From Clavelina lepadiformis (lineage: Eukaryota; Chordata; Ascidiacea; Aplousobranchia; Clavelinidae): a stretch of DNA of 64,000 nt. The translations under genes and the position numbers were made by a program. Position 1 is the stretch's first letter, and the number at the start of each line of letters is the position of its first letter. Below are positions 48,591-60,632 of this stretch, piece after piece. The stretch spans positions 23,994,001 through 24,058,000 of the forward strand of contig NC_135240.1 in NCBI RefSeq assembly GCF_947623445.1. The letters are read 5' to 3'. The notes beneath the pieces were generated by a model. That model was given only the letters and a program-made list of their open reading frames with translations, ran no database searches and had not been told where the DNA came from.

Positions 48591-49845
48591 TTTGTAGTAA
48601 TGCGCGTGACGTCATCATGATGAAAAGTTTCTCGAACATTCGTTGTACAGTACTGCAAATATTTTGAGCATTAGTACAATGTAGGGGCTTTGGCTTTCCG
48701 ATAACTGTTTTTGTTCTTCTCGTGGAATAAAACGAAAACATTCTAAATGATTAAGTGGCATTGACAAGCCAGCCCTCAGAAACAAGTAAACGACCTCTTG
48801 AAATTGTCGTTTCAGCGGTAATTGTCATTATTACGGTAATCTTTTGCGCTTGTTACTGCTGACAATTTACAATTGCTATCTGCCTGGTCTCATAAAAAGT
48901 GCCTAATGGGCCGGGTAACCGCCAAATAAAACTGAGTCATTGCACTGATGATGCAAGTTTTTGTAAGACCAACAAGAAATCAACGGTGTTGCCAAGATGA
49001 CTACAATAAAAACTCGGCCTACGTAGTGCACACGCGATAGGCTTGCTTTATATTACCTGTTGTAATGACTGATGTGATAAGAGAAAAGACCTGAATTGAG
49101 TAACCAGGTGCCCACTTTTCACGCGACAGTTGTTATGTGTGTTTGGTTGTATTGTGACGCAAGCTTATTAAACCTCAACAAAACCGGTTGAGGCTGTGTG
49201 TTGGTTGTAAATACTCGGTAGAATGCAAAAAACGAAGTTTACCACTGGTACTCGCCATTTCCAACAATCGTAGGAAGCCTGTGAACTTGCAATAACAACC
49301 CACTGTATAGTTTTCAGCAACGAGGTCCTTTCAAAGAGTGATACAAAGTGGTTAATAACATTTGAGACCTGAAAATAATTGGAAACACTTTAGTGCCAAG
49401 TATGTTTTACAACACCTGAATCTTTACCAGCATGACGGCAGCTATTGTTTAGGCGAGTACCAGCGTCCACAATTACTTGACCTTCTAACCCAGTAAACAA
49501 AATGCTACGAAAACGATATGGTTGAACTCTTGTTGCAAAATAGCATTCAACGGTGAAATAGCTTTCTTGGTTCAATTCTTCACCTTTAATACACTCTTTA
49601 CGTCATAAAATATAAATAAAGAAATTAATACGAAAGAAATGAATTGAATAAAACGCAGTTAATAAAAGTTGTCAATACTATTTCTTTTGGTTCAAAGCAG
49701 ATTAAAAAACAAGTCTTTAAAGCAATCTTTTAAACCGAAAAGCCTGTCGTCGTTTTAATCGAACAACTGCCATTAATTTAACGAGAGCAATCGGCCTTAT
49801 TAAAAACACGAACAATCTTCTCGCTCAGCCTGGAGAAAGCAATCT

Positions 49846-49875
49846 CCCGCCATATTTCATCACGTGATTAAGGCG
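49846..49875. promoter_or_regulatory. Composite E2F-like plus E-box element, site 2
   Basis: CCCGCC at 49846-49851, eight bases, TCACGTGAT at 49860-49868, one T, then AAGGCG at 49870-49875. Spacing between the first two motifs equals that of site 1 at 39281-39303. It lies about 2.8 kb upstream of the diverged inhibitor's start codon on the same strand sense. Confidence 0.4.
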
Positions 49876-51070
49876 TCATTAGCGCTGCCAAAAGCGCGGG
49901 AAACGTCTGTTTAATGAAGACATACACGGCATGCAGTTTCCTCTATTGCCTGTCAAATTAATTTCATAATTGGCGATTAATCAGTTTAGTAATGGACGCA
50001 AAAATACAAACAGACGTGAATTTGACGAATCGACCTTTCTTGTTACCCTTTAAGTTAATAGAAAAATGCATTAACGTGCTTTACCCATACCTTGGGTAGG
50101 AAGCGTCGACGTTTTGTTCAGGTTCACCGACTACACCATAAGCGGATAAGCAAAGCGATTTTCACTCGATTGTTTTTGCTACCTGTTGAGAACAAGCTGT
50201 AAGTATTATGGCCATTTGCTTCTTGCCTTGAAAGCTTGCGGTTAAGTTCGCTGACGCCGAGTGGGTGATACGAGTTCGCTCACAGAGAGGGACGCGAAAT
50301 GAGTTGAGTATTTTGAACACTTATTTGCTTTGAAACTCGTTGAAAGGGTCAAGATGCATCTCTCCGGCACCCGCTAGCTTCTATTATTAGTAACGCTCTT
50401 GCAACCTGTACTCCGATTTCACCACCTTTTATTTGCTTTGGTGACGACATTGTAAAGTGTGGCGCAATCGACACCAGACACTTTTCTCAAAAACGATCAC
50501 CTTAACGCGATCTTAAAGAAAAGTGAGCTGTCAATCAAAAGCGAAGAAAACCACCGGTTAATTATCTGCAATCAGAAATAAAAGTAATGTTTGCGGAACG
50601 AGTAAATCATATTCTCAAGTGTTTGAGCAGTCATCGTTGTATTTATTTTAGTTGTAATGAAAGACGAGTGGTTATATCTGCACGTTTTCAAGTTGATCAT
50701 TCCACAGGAGCAGATCTTGCCAATGACAAAAGCATATACGTGTATTAATATCGATTTGATGCTAAAGGTTTAGAAAACTAAATGCTGAAATGGCCAGTGC
50801 CAAGTGGTTGTTGTTTACACAAAAGTCTATTCCAAACCGGTGACAGCGTTAAATGCGTTTATCGACAAACAATCGAAAGTACAAACTTATACAAAGATTG
50901 GTAAGATAGCTGAAACCAGCAACGAAAACATGAACGAAACGATGTAATCATAACATTAATCTTTCACGGCCTAACGTCCCCGCGTAAGCAAAGCAAAACA
51001 AGACCTCCGGGTATGCGTCTATTCGAGTCTTGTACGCCACCCAACGGATGATGACTTTGAAAATAATCGT

Positions 51071-53578
51071 TTAAACTTCATCAGAAACTCGATTCCCGTT
51101 GCTGACAAAAACAGAGGTTTGTGGTAATGGCGCCGGTGCAACTGACGCCCAATTTTCTTGGCGCAGACAACATTTCTTGGCAACGAAAATGAGCCCGACA
51201 GAAATAACTATGTCAGCAACGACGGCCAAGATAATGAACAGAACATAGAAACCACCATTATCTTCTACTAGATACTCGAATCCCGCGTGTGTTGCATTCG
51301 TTACCGAAGACACGTTCATTAATTCATTCGTCGAAGTCGCCATGGTAACAACGCTGACGTTTGTTGACGTCACTGGCATGGTGGTTATATTATGATGTTG
51401 AGAGCCGTAGGTAGTTGCAGGAGCAGTAATATGTATGGTTTTAGGATCATCATCATCAACTCGGCACTGCAGGAAAAGCATGTTTGCTGTCACCCTGTCG
51501 ATAAGACCAGTGACGTACACGTCGAACAGTGCGGATCCACGATGATACGCAGGGTTGTAGCATATGACGTCATGATATCCTTTGGCGTCGGCTAACCATG
51601 AACCTTGTGTCAAGATCCAGTCGACGAAATCCAGAATTTTGCAATCGCAGAGCCATGGGTTACCGCTCCAGTCGATGTACAGATCCTTGGCGACATTTGT
51701 CATTGCTTTCACCTTTAAGGAGCCGGTAAGATAACGTTCGATAATTGTGATTGTTGTGTCATTGGTTTGGTCGATGACCTGTGAAATTTTATTTGTGATT
51801 TTGACAAAAAAAATCCAGATTTACTGTTTGTATTGTTGCCTGCATAACTTTACTTAAAACTGGGCAAGCGTCACATGTGATAACAGTTGGTTTAAATAGC
51901 CTTGCGTTTTAAAAGAGAACAGTTTATACCTTAATTCCTGCAAGTCCGCTGATCCAACTTACGTCAGGTGTTCTTAATTCGTTGTTGCGAAGACTGAGAT
52001 GGCATAAATCCACACACTGCCTTGTGAAATCCCCTGGAAGATTAGAAATGAGATTGTGCCCGAGATCGAGATAAACCAGCGATTTAGCGTGTCTTAAAAG
52101 CTCGGAAGGCCACGAAACGATTGAGTTGTCAGAAAGGTCAAGACTCGACAAATGTTCCAGTCCAGCAAAGGCGTGTTCGGCGAGCACTTCTATACCGCAA
52201 TTTGCTGCTTGTAGATTCGTAAGAAGGGGAAGGCAAGAAAAAAATCCATCCTCTAAATATCATTATTCATTATACACTTGGCAGTGTTATATGGTGTTAA
52301 CAACGTTATTTTCGTACTTGCATGCCAATCGAGATTTTGCTTCAAATAATATTTTGTTATTTCACTGTAGGTTTTATAACGCAGAGACATTTGATGGAAA
52401 GCCAAAATCTAATAATTATTTTAAAAACGTTTTCTACAGTTTTTACTTTTTTTTTGTTTGTTCTGAGTACAAAATACACCGATTTTATCGCCAAAAGGAA
52501 CGACTTTTAAAGATAACAAAACGAATATACATAGCTATCCTCTTACCTTTGAAAATTTCTGGCACGTAATTTGAGGAAATTCTCAAAACAATTAGACTCT
52601 TTAAACGACAAAGGCACTCGCGTGGGAGACATGAGGTGTTACGTTTCTCTGCTGCTGTCAAATTGTTATGACTAATGTCTAGTTCGGTTAGTTTCGTTAA
52701 TCCTTTGAAAGCGTCCGCCTTCAAAACAAGTCGTTGTATTAAGTTACACCAACATATAAACAATGTTCGTTTTCCTCGTGTTTGGATGCAACGCGTTCGA
52801 GAAGAACAAAGAATCTTTCGTCAATGTTGTTTACTACAAGTTTCACTTAGCTAAATTATAGCAAACAATATCAGTAACTACCAATATAAACTAAATTATA
52901 CCTGGAAACACGGTATTTCATTGTGGGCTAATGACAAGTAATCCAAATTGACGACTTCGTCAAAATCAGCTTTTGCAACGACATGGTCAATGTTATTCCA
53001 AGAAAGGTCAAGGTCATAAAGAAAAAACATTCCGCCGATAGTAGATGCAGGAATTTGAGAAAAACGATTATTTCTCAAAGTCAATTGTTGCAATGTGATT
53101 CGAGATTTGCTGCAAATCAAGTTTATTAAAGTCAATACAAACCATAAATTTGTACTTTAGTGATACGCGATTCCTTTAAAAGTATAATATTCCATGATTT
53201 AAATAGATCGGTCCAGGTCAATAAAAGCAAACATTACGTACTTTCAGCTAACATTGCAGTGACTTTCCTTCCCTGCTTACATAGGAGATAAACTTACCGT
53301 ATGATTTCATCTGAACTTAATGACGTCAACAAATTGTCGCTGAGGTCAATGACCCGTAGGCCAACCTTGTCAAGTTCCTTTGGTACTGAAGTAAGATTCG
53401 CAGAGCTGCAAAAGGCAGCGTAAGCAGTGACTTCACACGTATATGACACACGATTTTGCGCTAAAAATATACAGAAAATTGCTGACATTAACGACCTCAT
53501 GTTTTGAACAAGCGCGGCACTAAACAGCAGACTACCATCAGCAATACACTTCCCACATCTGTAACTTTTCATTGCCAT
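51071..53578 (-). CDS. Type I membrane protein with leucine-rich repeats
   Basis: Exons 53298-53578, 52902-53109, 52547-52718, 51930-52252 and 51071-51778 join in consistent phase to 563 residues from the farthest ATG. M27 (MRSLMSAIFCIFLAQ) looks more like a signal-peptide start, which would give 537 residues. An N-terminal cap (FCSSANLTSVPKEL) leads into about nine repeats of LxxLxLxxNxI type (LRVIDLSDNLLTSL, LQQLTLRNNRFSQI, LDYLSLAHNEIPCF, LTELDISHNNLTA, LSSLDLSDNSIVSW, LVYLDLGHNLISNL). The C-terminal cap has GNPWLCDCKILDFVDWI. A Thr/Ser-rich stalk, one membrane span (FYVLFIILAVVADIVISVGL) and a 35-residue tail ending SDEV, a possible class III PDZ ligand, complete it. No TIR domain. The ligand is unknown; adhesion or innate recognition would be usual for the type. 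Confidence 0.85.
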
Positions 53579-53800
53579 GAAGCCACCCTAGAACTTATTT
53601 GGCTCCCGCAGTGCCATACTCTCATCCATTAGCTAAATGCCATTGTCTTGCGACGTCGTAAACTGCTTTGTGCGTGCTGATCTGGCAGTGTAGCCAAGTA
53701 AAATGAATAAACAAATCTGGGTCATGACACGTCTCTTCTATAAGTAAAATCTTTACAAGGCTCAATCCTTTGAAGATTTGGCAAAATTTAGGCGTATAGG

Positions 53801-54079
53801 CAGGGTTGCCATCGGTCTGGACTCAAAAATAAGGACGATTAGTAAACCAAAGAAGAGTACTACCTTAAACAGTGCACAACAGGGGAAGGCAATCAATGTT
53901 CCTAAAACAAAAACAAAAAAACAGACTCTATTTGCATGTTCTTAATTTTGGTGTCACTTTGGTACAAAATGGTAGGCTATACTAAAGGTGTCGATATGCC
54001 CAAAATAGGAACCTCTGCCCTTAAAATAAGGACGAAAATAAGGACAAATCTTAGAAATAAGGATGATATGACAACCGTG
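53801..54079. mobile_element. hAT-like MITE with AAAATAAGGAC subrepeats
   Basis: The left end CAGGGTTGCCAT and right end ATGACAACCGTG are imperfect inverted repeats of hAT type. Inside, AAAATAAGGACGAT near 53824 and AAAATAAGGACGAAAATAAGG near 54020 (with a further AAATAAGGATG) form a subrepeat. The flanks ATAGG on both sides may be a decayed target duplication. No coding capacity. Confidence 0.5.
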
Positions 54080-54551
54080 CATAGGTACAAGTTTAATCAA
54101 CAAGATCACTGCTCGATATCATGATGCTCATCCAATTATTTGGTATGACAAATGCAATTCCACCCTACGTACAACATAAGTAGAAGTAATGTACAAAATT
54201 TACAAAACTTCAAGAAAGTACCCTTTTTATAGTTTGTCTGACGTTTGACTTATTTTATATTAAGACAACTTTGTATAATCTCGATTGTAAGCATTGTCAA
54301 CATTTATAAGATAAGACCGACGAAACACTTGTGTAAAATTTTTTCACTTCCATTGCACAAAGTAGAAAACACAGTAAATTGACAAAATTGGATTGCATCA
54401 TTATACATGGCCAAAAACGTAAAACACAATGAAAAATACTCTAATAATAATTTGTACTGAAAATATTTGTGTGCAAACAGGTATGACAAATTGCACAATT
54501 GATAACAAATATTAAATGAAAAACCATCTTCCATGGCACAAACTTCATCAA

Positions 54552-54557
54552 TTTATT
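54552..54557 (-). terminator. Poly(A) signal of fucosidase 2
   Basis: AATAAA on the minus strand, about 155 bases past the stop codon at 54713. Confidence 0.45.
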
Positions 54558-54712
54558 ATGCTGCGGCAGACATAACTGTTAATCAATGGCACAAAAGGAC
54601 CTAAAGAAATCAGCATATACATAAAACATATATTATTTTTCCTATCCGACTACATAAAGAAATATATTTTTATAATAATAATAACAAGTAAAACATGTTC
54701 TGGTTCAAATAA

Positions 54713-56756
54713 TTACTCAAAACCATTGAATCTCAAAACAAGACACCACTTTAACCCAGACCAAGCTGGAATATCAACTTTTACACCGGATGGTTTCAAT
54801 GGCTCCCATGTCAGGTTTTTTGCTCCTCCAATGAGATCAATTGTAGAGGATGATGAAGTTGCAAGTGGTGATCCAAGCTTGATGGATGAAGACCATTCAA
54901 GTACAAATGCATAGACTTTGCCACCTTTAGCAGTGTACCAGACATCAGGGTTTGTCGTGTCATTCTGATGTTTCCATGGCACACTGCTGTATACTGCTTC
55001 TCCATTGATACCAAGCCACTTGCCCATCTGACGAAGTCGTTCCTCGAATATTGCTGGAATAGTACCCTCCTTGGTGGGGCCAATGTTTGCCAGCATATTA
55101 CCGCCACAGCTTATTGTTTGCACAAAGGTCTATAAATCAAAAATGTTGTGCATATAAAATATGCCCATTACAGTATATAAAATATAATAAATTGACCAGG
55201 TTATAAAGTATGGACGCACAAACAACAACACAACAAAATATTGGCAAGCAGATTTCCGCCACAGCTTATTGTTTGCACAAATATCTTTGAGGGAAATAAA
55301 GAACTCAAATTTATGAGCTGTAAACGAAGAGCTAATGAAAAAGACCACATACGCATATTCATCATACAAACCAGTTACATGTGAGTGCAGTTAGATTAAC
55401 TATTAATCTAGCTACTACAGTTTATTTTACATCAACTAACCTCCAACAATTCTTCAATGGTTAAATAATCACTCAGAGGTGCATTTCTTCGATATCCCCA
55501 GGATCGTTTATCAATGGTCATTGCATTTTCCCATTTGTGGGTTTGCAAAGTTCCAGGATTATATCGGTCTTGACATGTATAGTAGCCACCATGTTTGCAA
55601 GGTGTTGCTTTTCCCCAACGATCATTGACAACAACCGTGTCCTAAACATTTTTAACAATATAAACGACAAGTTTTCCTTTTTGGTCATTTACTGAAAAAT
55701 TCAAGGACTTCAAGACACATGATTTTTTGAACTTGCATCACTGCACAAATGTCCTCTGCAAACAACTTTAAAAAATAAATAAATGCTAAACCTTAACAGG
55801 GCTTGAGTTGTAGAGCCACGCCAAGAATTCTGTGCTGTTCCAGTATTCACTGCTTGCCTCCCACTGACCATCAGACCATATCAGTTCAGGTTTGTAATTG
55901 TTGACAAGATCATACAGTTCAGGCAATGTTTTTGTTCTGAAATATTCCCCTTATATCATGCATCATAAATTCATAATAGTCGTGTTTTGTAAAGGTAAAT
56001 CAAACAGCATCATACCTGACAAAATCTTGTGTGTTGAAGCCATTTGCTTTGTCTTTCAAGTAAAGTGGATTAAACCATTCAAACAATGAATGGTATAGTC
56101 CAATGTGTATTGAAGTTCTATTTCGAACAGAAAATACCAAATCCCCAACCAAATCACGACCAGGTCCAGCATCATAAGAATTCCAGTTCCATGAATTATT
56201 AGATGGCCAGTTGGTAAAACCATCATGATGTTTCGTAATAAGATTAATATATCTTGCACCTGATGCCTAAAAAAGAAGATTTAGTGAAGAATTTCCGACA
56301 ATTCTACCTGAACATTTGCAAGACCAAACAAAATGGACGTGCATGAAGAATGTACTGATCGATTCATAAATCGATGTGCAAGCATGTCACATATATATTG
56401 CTATGGACATACGTGATTCAACTACCATATGTAAATATTTGTTCCATGATTTAGTAACATGCAATTCTAAATGCAACCCTTTATCCTTCAGGTAAAAATA
56501 GGCAAATGATTGACAGATGTGTTAATACGCACTCACCTCAAGCAAATCTGCCCATGAATCTGGATCATAAAATTCTGCAGTAAATTGTGGAACAAAGTCA
56601 GCATATGTGAAAGTAGGTGGGTAGTTTTCTTTCATAAAGTCGACGTAAGATGGATTTTTTGCACCTTTCCAATACCACCAAAACCACTCACTTCCAAAAC
56701 TTGGCACAGAAAATAATCCCCAAGAAACGAAAATACCAAATTTTGCTTCATCAAAC
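54713..56756 (-). CDS. fuca1-like: Alpha-L-fucosidase (GH29), copy 2; first exon not found
   Basis: Exons 56537-56756, 56016-56266, 55792-55936, 55441-55641 and 54713-55129 have lengths 220, 251, 145, 201 and 417. The 251, 145 and 201 equal those of copy 1, and all five equal those of copies 3 and 4. Together they encode 410 residues from [13 protein letters not shown] to the stop. Catalytic landmarks are intact: [11 protein letters not shown]-type loop, LIWSDGQWE with the nucleophile Asp, [37 protein letters not shown]. In the first block the usual HWG reads SWG ([14 protein letters not shown]), so a histidine expected in the fucose pocket is replaced here. No exon encoding a signal peptide and the RPLPxW segment is recognisable in the 1.1 kb upstream. 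Intron 5 carries a relic of another exon 6. Confidence 0.88.
55243..55288 (-). pseudogene. Relic of a fucosidase exon 6 start inside intron 5 of copy 2
   Basis: Minus-strand reading gives [15 protein letters not shown] after a CAAAG acceptor-like end, matching the first codons of the true exon 6 (55129 and below: [15 protein letters not shown]) with about 27 of 28 bases identical in the core. It then leaves the family. The CTG-CTT at the NLL position differs from the local exon, so it may come from a lost paralogue or an older duplication. Confidence 0.7.
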
Positions 56757-57874
56757 CTACAATTATACAAAAATGTTAGCGCATTATTGTTTATGGTAGC
56801 TTTGAAAATACACTATTTGAATCTTTTTGAAGTACAGAACGAAATACTAAACTATTTTATTTTTTGTGCTTGCAAGATGTTTCAGAAACACATACTGCAT
56901 TAACAAATATAATTGCATCGCAATAAACAAAAAATTGTTTGTGGCAGAAAAATATATGTACAATTATGCATATGTTATGTTTTCCTTTGTTTTAAATAAA
57001 ATAATTTTATTTTATCATGGCTGCTCATGAAATGAAAACACATTACACTCTAATGAATACAAAAATGTATTTTCTATTTGCATGTATCCTATGTCGAACT
57101 GCAAAGGTGGCAGCACACAGTGTACATTAAATGAAGGTCTGCAGTAAAGAAGGAATAGTTTCAACTTTTATCACACAATGCTGCATTGTAATGAATTTGA
57201 AACTTAAGTTGCTTCCTCGTAGAATCCAATGGGAAAGCAAATGTATTAAATAAAATTGTGCGAAAGTACTGTATCTGTTATAAAATTCCTCCCTACTGCA
57301 ATGAGGTAGTCTAACTTGCTCAAAATGAAACTTGAACAGGCCTGTTTGACGAATTACAGAGTTTTATTACGGCAATATACCGATATACAGTACTTTGTTG
57401 ATGCATATGTTGATTGAAGAATATTAAGCAATACAGTTTGTCAAAACCTGTTTTCACAGGGTAATACATGCTTGCAACTTTTGATATGACTACATACAAT
57501 GTGGTGAAATAAGAATCAATAATAAGCATTACAGAACAATGTACACTTCATAGTCAAACATAGGGTAACTGCAGCTACAAAATCAAATCATTATAAAATG
57601 AGGTTAAACTCCACAAAGATACATAAAACATTCATATATATATAAATATGTAATCATAACAATCATTGCATGATAATATATGCGTTAGTGTTAGTGAGTG
57701 GTTATTATTTACATGAGAGGGAAATACAAGACACTAACCATTCGTTTACTGCATTTTTGCATTACTGAGTATACGATATATCATCAATAGATTGTATAAT
57801 CGAACAGGATTGGGTTAAGTAAAGCTGATAGGTTAACAATTACTACTGGACAGCCATGAATTACAGTAAGATGG
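56757..57874. other. Gap between fucosidase copies 2 and 3
   Basis: 1.1 kb, AT-rich. It should include the promoter and first exon of copy 2 and the 3' UTR of copy 3. I searched the minus strand for a donor after an RPLPxW-like segment and found none. A minus-strand AATAAA occurs near 57362. Confidence 0.4.
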
Positions 57875-60632
57875 TTACTGAAAACCATTGAATCTCAAAA
57901 CAAGACACCACTTTAACCCAGACCAAGCTGGAATATCAACTTTTACACCGGATGGTTTCAATGGCTCCCATGTCAGGTTTGTTGTTCCTCCAATGAGATC
58001 AATTGTAGAGGATGATGAAGTTGCAAGTGGTGATCCAAGCTTGATGGATGAAGACCATTCAAGCACAAATGCATAGACTTTGCCACCTTTAGCAGTGTAC
58101 CAGACATCAGGGTTTGTGGTGTCATTCTGATGTTTCCATGGCACACTGCTGTATACTGCTTCTCCATTGATACCAAGCCACTTGCCCATCTGACGAAGTC
58201 GTTCCTCGAATATTGCTGGAATTGTACCCTCCTTGGTGGGGCCAATGTTTGCCAGCATATTACCTCCACAGCTTATTGTTTGCACAAAGGTCTATAAATC
58301 AACAATGTTGTGCATATAAAATATGCCCATTACAGTATATAAAATATAATAACTTGACCAGGTTATAAAGCATGGACGCACAAACAACTGTTAGCTACTA
58401 ATTCAAGTCAACAATGTCGGCTATACAAAGCTCATACCTCTAGCAATTCTTCAATGGTTAAATAATCAGTAAAACGTGTATTTCTTCGATATCCCCACGA
58501 CAGTTTGTCAATGGTCATTGCATTTTCCCATTTGTGGGCTTGCAAAGTTCCAGGATTATATCGGTCTTGACATGTATAGTAGCCACCGTGTTTGCAGGGT
58601 GTTGCTTTTCCCCAACGATCATTGACAACAACCGTGTCCTGGTGAAGAAGGTAAAAAAATTAAAAACTGCTCCCAAATGGGAAAATATTAACAAGAATTT
58701 GATGGAACCAATATCAAAGTAAACATGATGTGTAAAACTCATAATACCTTAACAGGGCTTGAGTTGTAGAGCCATGCCAAGAATTCTGTGCTGTTCCAAT
58801 AATCACTGCTTGCTTCCCACTGACCATCAGACCATATCAGTTCTGGTTTGTAATTGTTTATGAGGTCATACAATTCTGGCATTGTTTTCGTTCTAAAGTT
58901 ATAAATTTTGTAAAAATAAAAGTATTTTGATAAACTCTAAATTTAATAAAACTTCACATATTGGGTTTTTTTTTGACATCACAGCAACAAACCTAACAAA
59001 GTCTTGAGTCTTGAAGCCACCTTCCTTGTCTTTCAGATAAAGTGGATTAAACCATTCGAACAGGGAATGGTAAAGTCCAAAGTGAATTGAGGTTCGATTT
59101 CGAATGGAAGCAGCCAGATCACCTACAAGATCACGTCGTGGTCCAACATCAACGGAATTCCAGTTCCATGAGTTAACAGATGGCCAGTTAGTAAAACCTT
59201 CATGATGCTTGCTGGTAAGAGCAATGTACTTTGCCCCTGAAGCCTGAGGACAATATGCTTTATTATGAAAGGAATACTTTACATCTGCATAACGTTGTTA
59301 CTCCAAGCTTGTGCAATTTAGCCAACATGACTGGAAAATATTAAGTAAATTTTAAGTTCCCTGAAGTGTTTTAAATTGGCGGCAAATCATCATGAAAACA
59401 AGATTAGAGGATAATATAATTGATGCATTTTTAGCGATCAATTAGTGCATACTTGTTTGTACATTCTTTTTTACAAAAAAGATTTGTTTGATCTAAAGGG
59501 AGTACCATATGGCCCGACAACGGCATTAAACATAGCACCAGTGCTCAGTGGTGCCAAGTGTTTAAGTCACTTAGGCATTGTACCCTTGGTTTTGTCTAAG
59601 CTAGCATATTGGATTATATACGGTACAGCAACCTATCTGGTATGGAAATCTTTATCCTCAGACTAAGAAAAGTCTTTGCTCAATTTAAACGTAGCAATGA
59701 TTTCTCACCGCTCAAGCCCTACTGGAGTCACCTCACTTACAAGTCCAACAACTTTTGTCTGGCTTAGTTTAGGTGCTGTAATTGCTCACATTACACTTGT
59801 TTCTTTCTACTATTGTGTGTATCTTTATAACCTTTTACTACAGAGTTATGATAGCCTCGACTTGAGTTTGTAAACGTTATTTATTGAAGTCTATGTGAAA
59901 AATTTGAGGCAAAAGTGCATCAAATTAAATAACAAATAATTAATATTTGACGTTTCTAATCTATAACAACCTAATGAAGTGATTTTTCATGGTGCTTATG
60001 ATATGATGACCGATGTTTTGATTAATTTCCAGCTGACAGGAGCTAGTTATGCCTTGGGTACCACAAACACAACAGTTACCAAAATTTCGAATTAAAGAGC
60101 CTTGAGATATGAGTTGCTGTTTACATGAATCTGAGCAGTCGATTCACAAAAACCAGAAAAACTGTTCAAGTTATCTGAAAATTGAAATAAAGCGAAGGTA
60201 ATATATCGAGATTCCACTGCACTTAGTGCAGTGCATTTGGTAGAAAATGCTTAAAAAATGAATTGTGTTGTTGAATATGATACAAATGTTGAAAAGTCAT
60301 AGCAAAATGCCATGTTACTGTCACTACTATAGTTTGTTTCCTGTAGGCTGCTGCATTAATTTTTTTAATGTGTTATCATTATGAAGTAGCAAACAAGTAA
60401 AATGTTACCTACATCAAACAAATCTGCCCAAGAGTCTGGATCAAAGAATTCAGCTGTGAACTGTGGAGCAAAATCAGCATATTCAAAATTTGGCGGGTAG
60501 TTATCTTTCATGAAATCAATGTATGCAGGAATTTTTGCTCCTTTCCAATTCCACCAAAACCACTCACTTCCAAAGCTAGGTACCGAAAACACTCCCCAGT
60601 GCATAAAAATGCCAAACTTTGCTTCATCATAC
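57875..60632 (-). CDS. fuca1-like: Alpha-L-fucosidase (GH29), copy 3; first exon not found
   Basis: Exons 60413-60632, 58993-59243, 58748-58892, 58438-58638 and 57875-58291, the same five lengths as copies 2 and 4. The protein starts here at [20 protein letters not shown] and keeps the intact [31 protein letters not shown] and [14 protein letters not shown] motifs. Intron 2 is enlarged to 1.17 kb by a repeat (59358-59876). Exon 6 and the adjacent part of intron 5 are almost identical to copy 2, while exons 3-4 and intron 3 are closest to copy 4. The exon 2 donor could be GTAGGT after GAT, which keeps the family's phase, or GTAACA four bases later, which would not. Confidence 0.9.
59358..59876. 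repeat. Dispersed repeat in intron 2 of fucosidase 3 (copy A)
   Basis: It shares an ordered series of words with 63560-63976, which lies upstream of exon 2 of copy 4, not in the matching intron: TAAATTGGCGGCAAAT, CATTAAACATAGCA, TTTGTTTGATCTA, GATAGCCTCGACTTGAG. The non-equivalent positions argue for an inserted element rather than tandem gene duplication. At 59647-59733 it contains a match to the 3' part of the SINE seen at 17905, in the same orientation. Family unknown. Confidence 0.5.

Larger units (their letters stand above)
47070..51070. other. Intergenic tract upstream of the diverged inhibitor, downstream of the LRR gene
   Basis: About 4 kb with no supported gene. It contains an E2F-like TTCCCGCC at 48311-48318, a 20-bp alternating purine-pyrimidine tract at 48571-48590, a TGACGTCA palindrome near 48607, and composite element site 2 at 49846-49875. 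A minus-strand AATAAA near 50641 could serve the LRR gene. Confidence 0.4.
53579..54712. other. Gap between the LRR gene and the fucosidase array
   Basis: Contains the LRR 5' flank, a hAT-like MITE at 53801-54079 and the 3' UTR of fucosidase 2. Nothing coding is supported. Confidence 0.45.
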
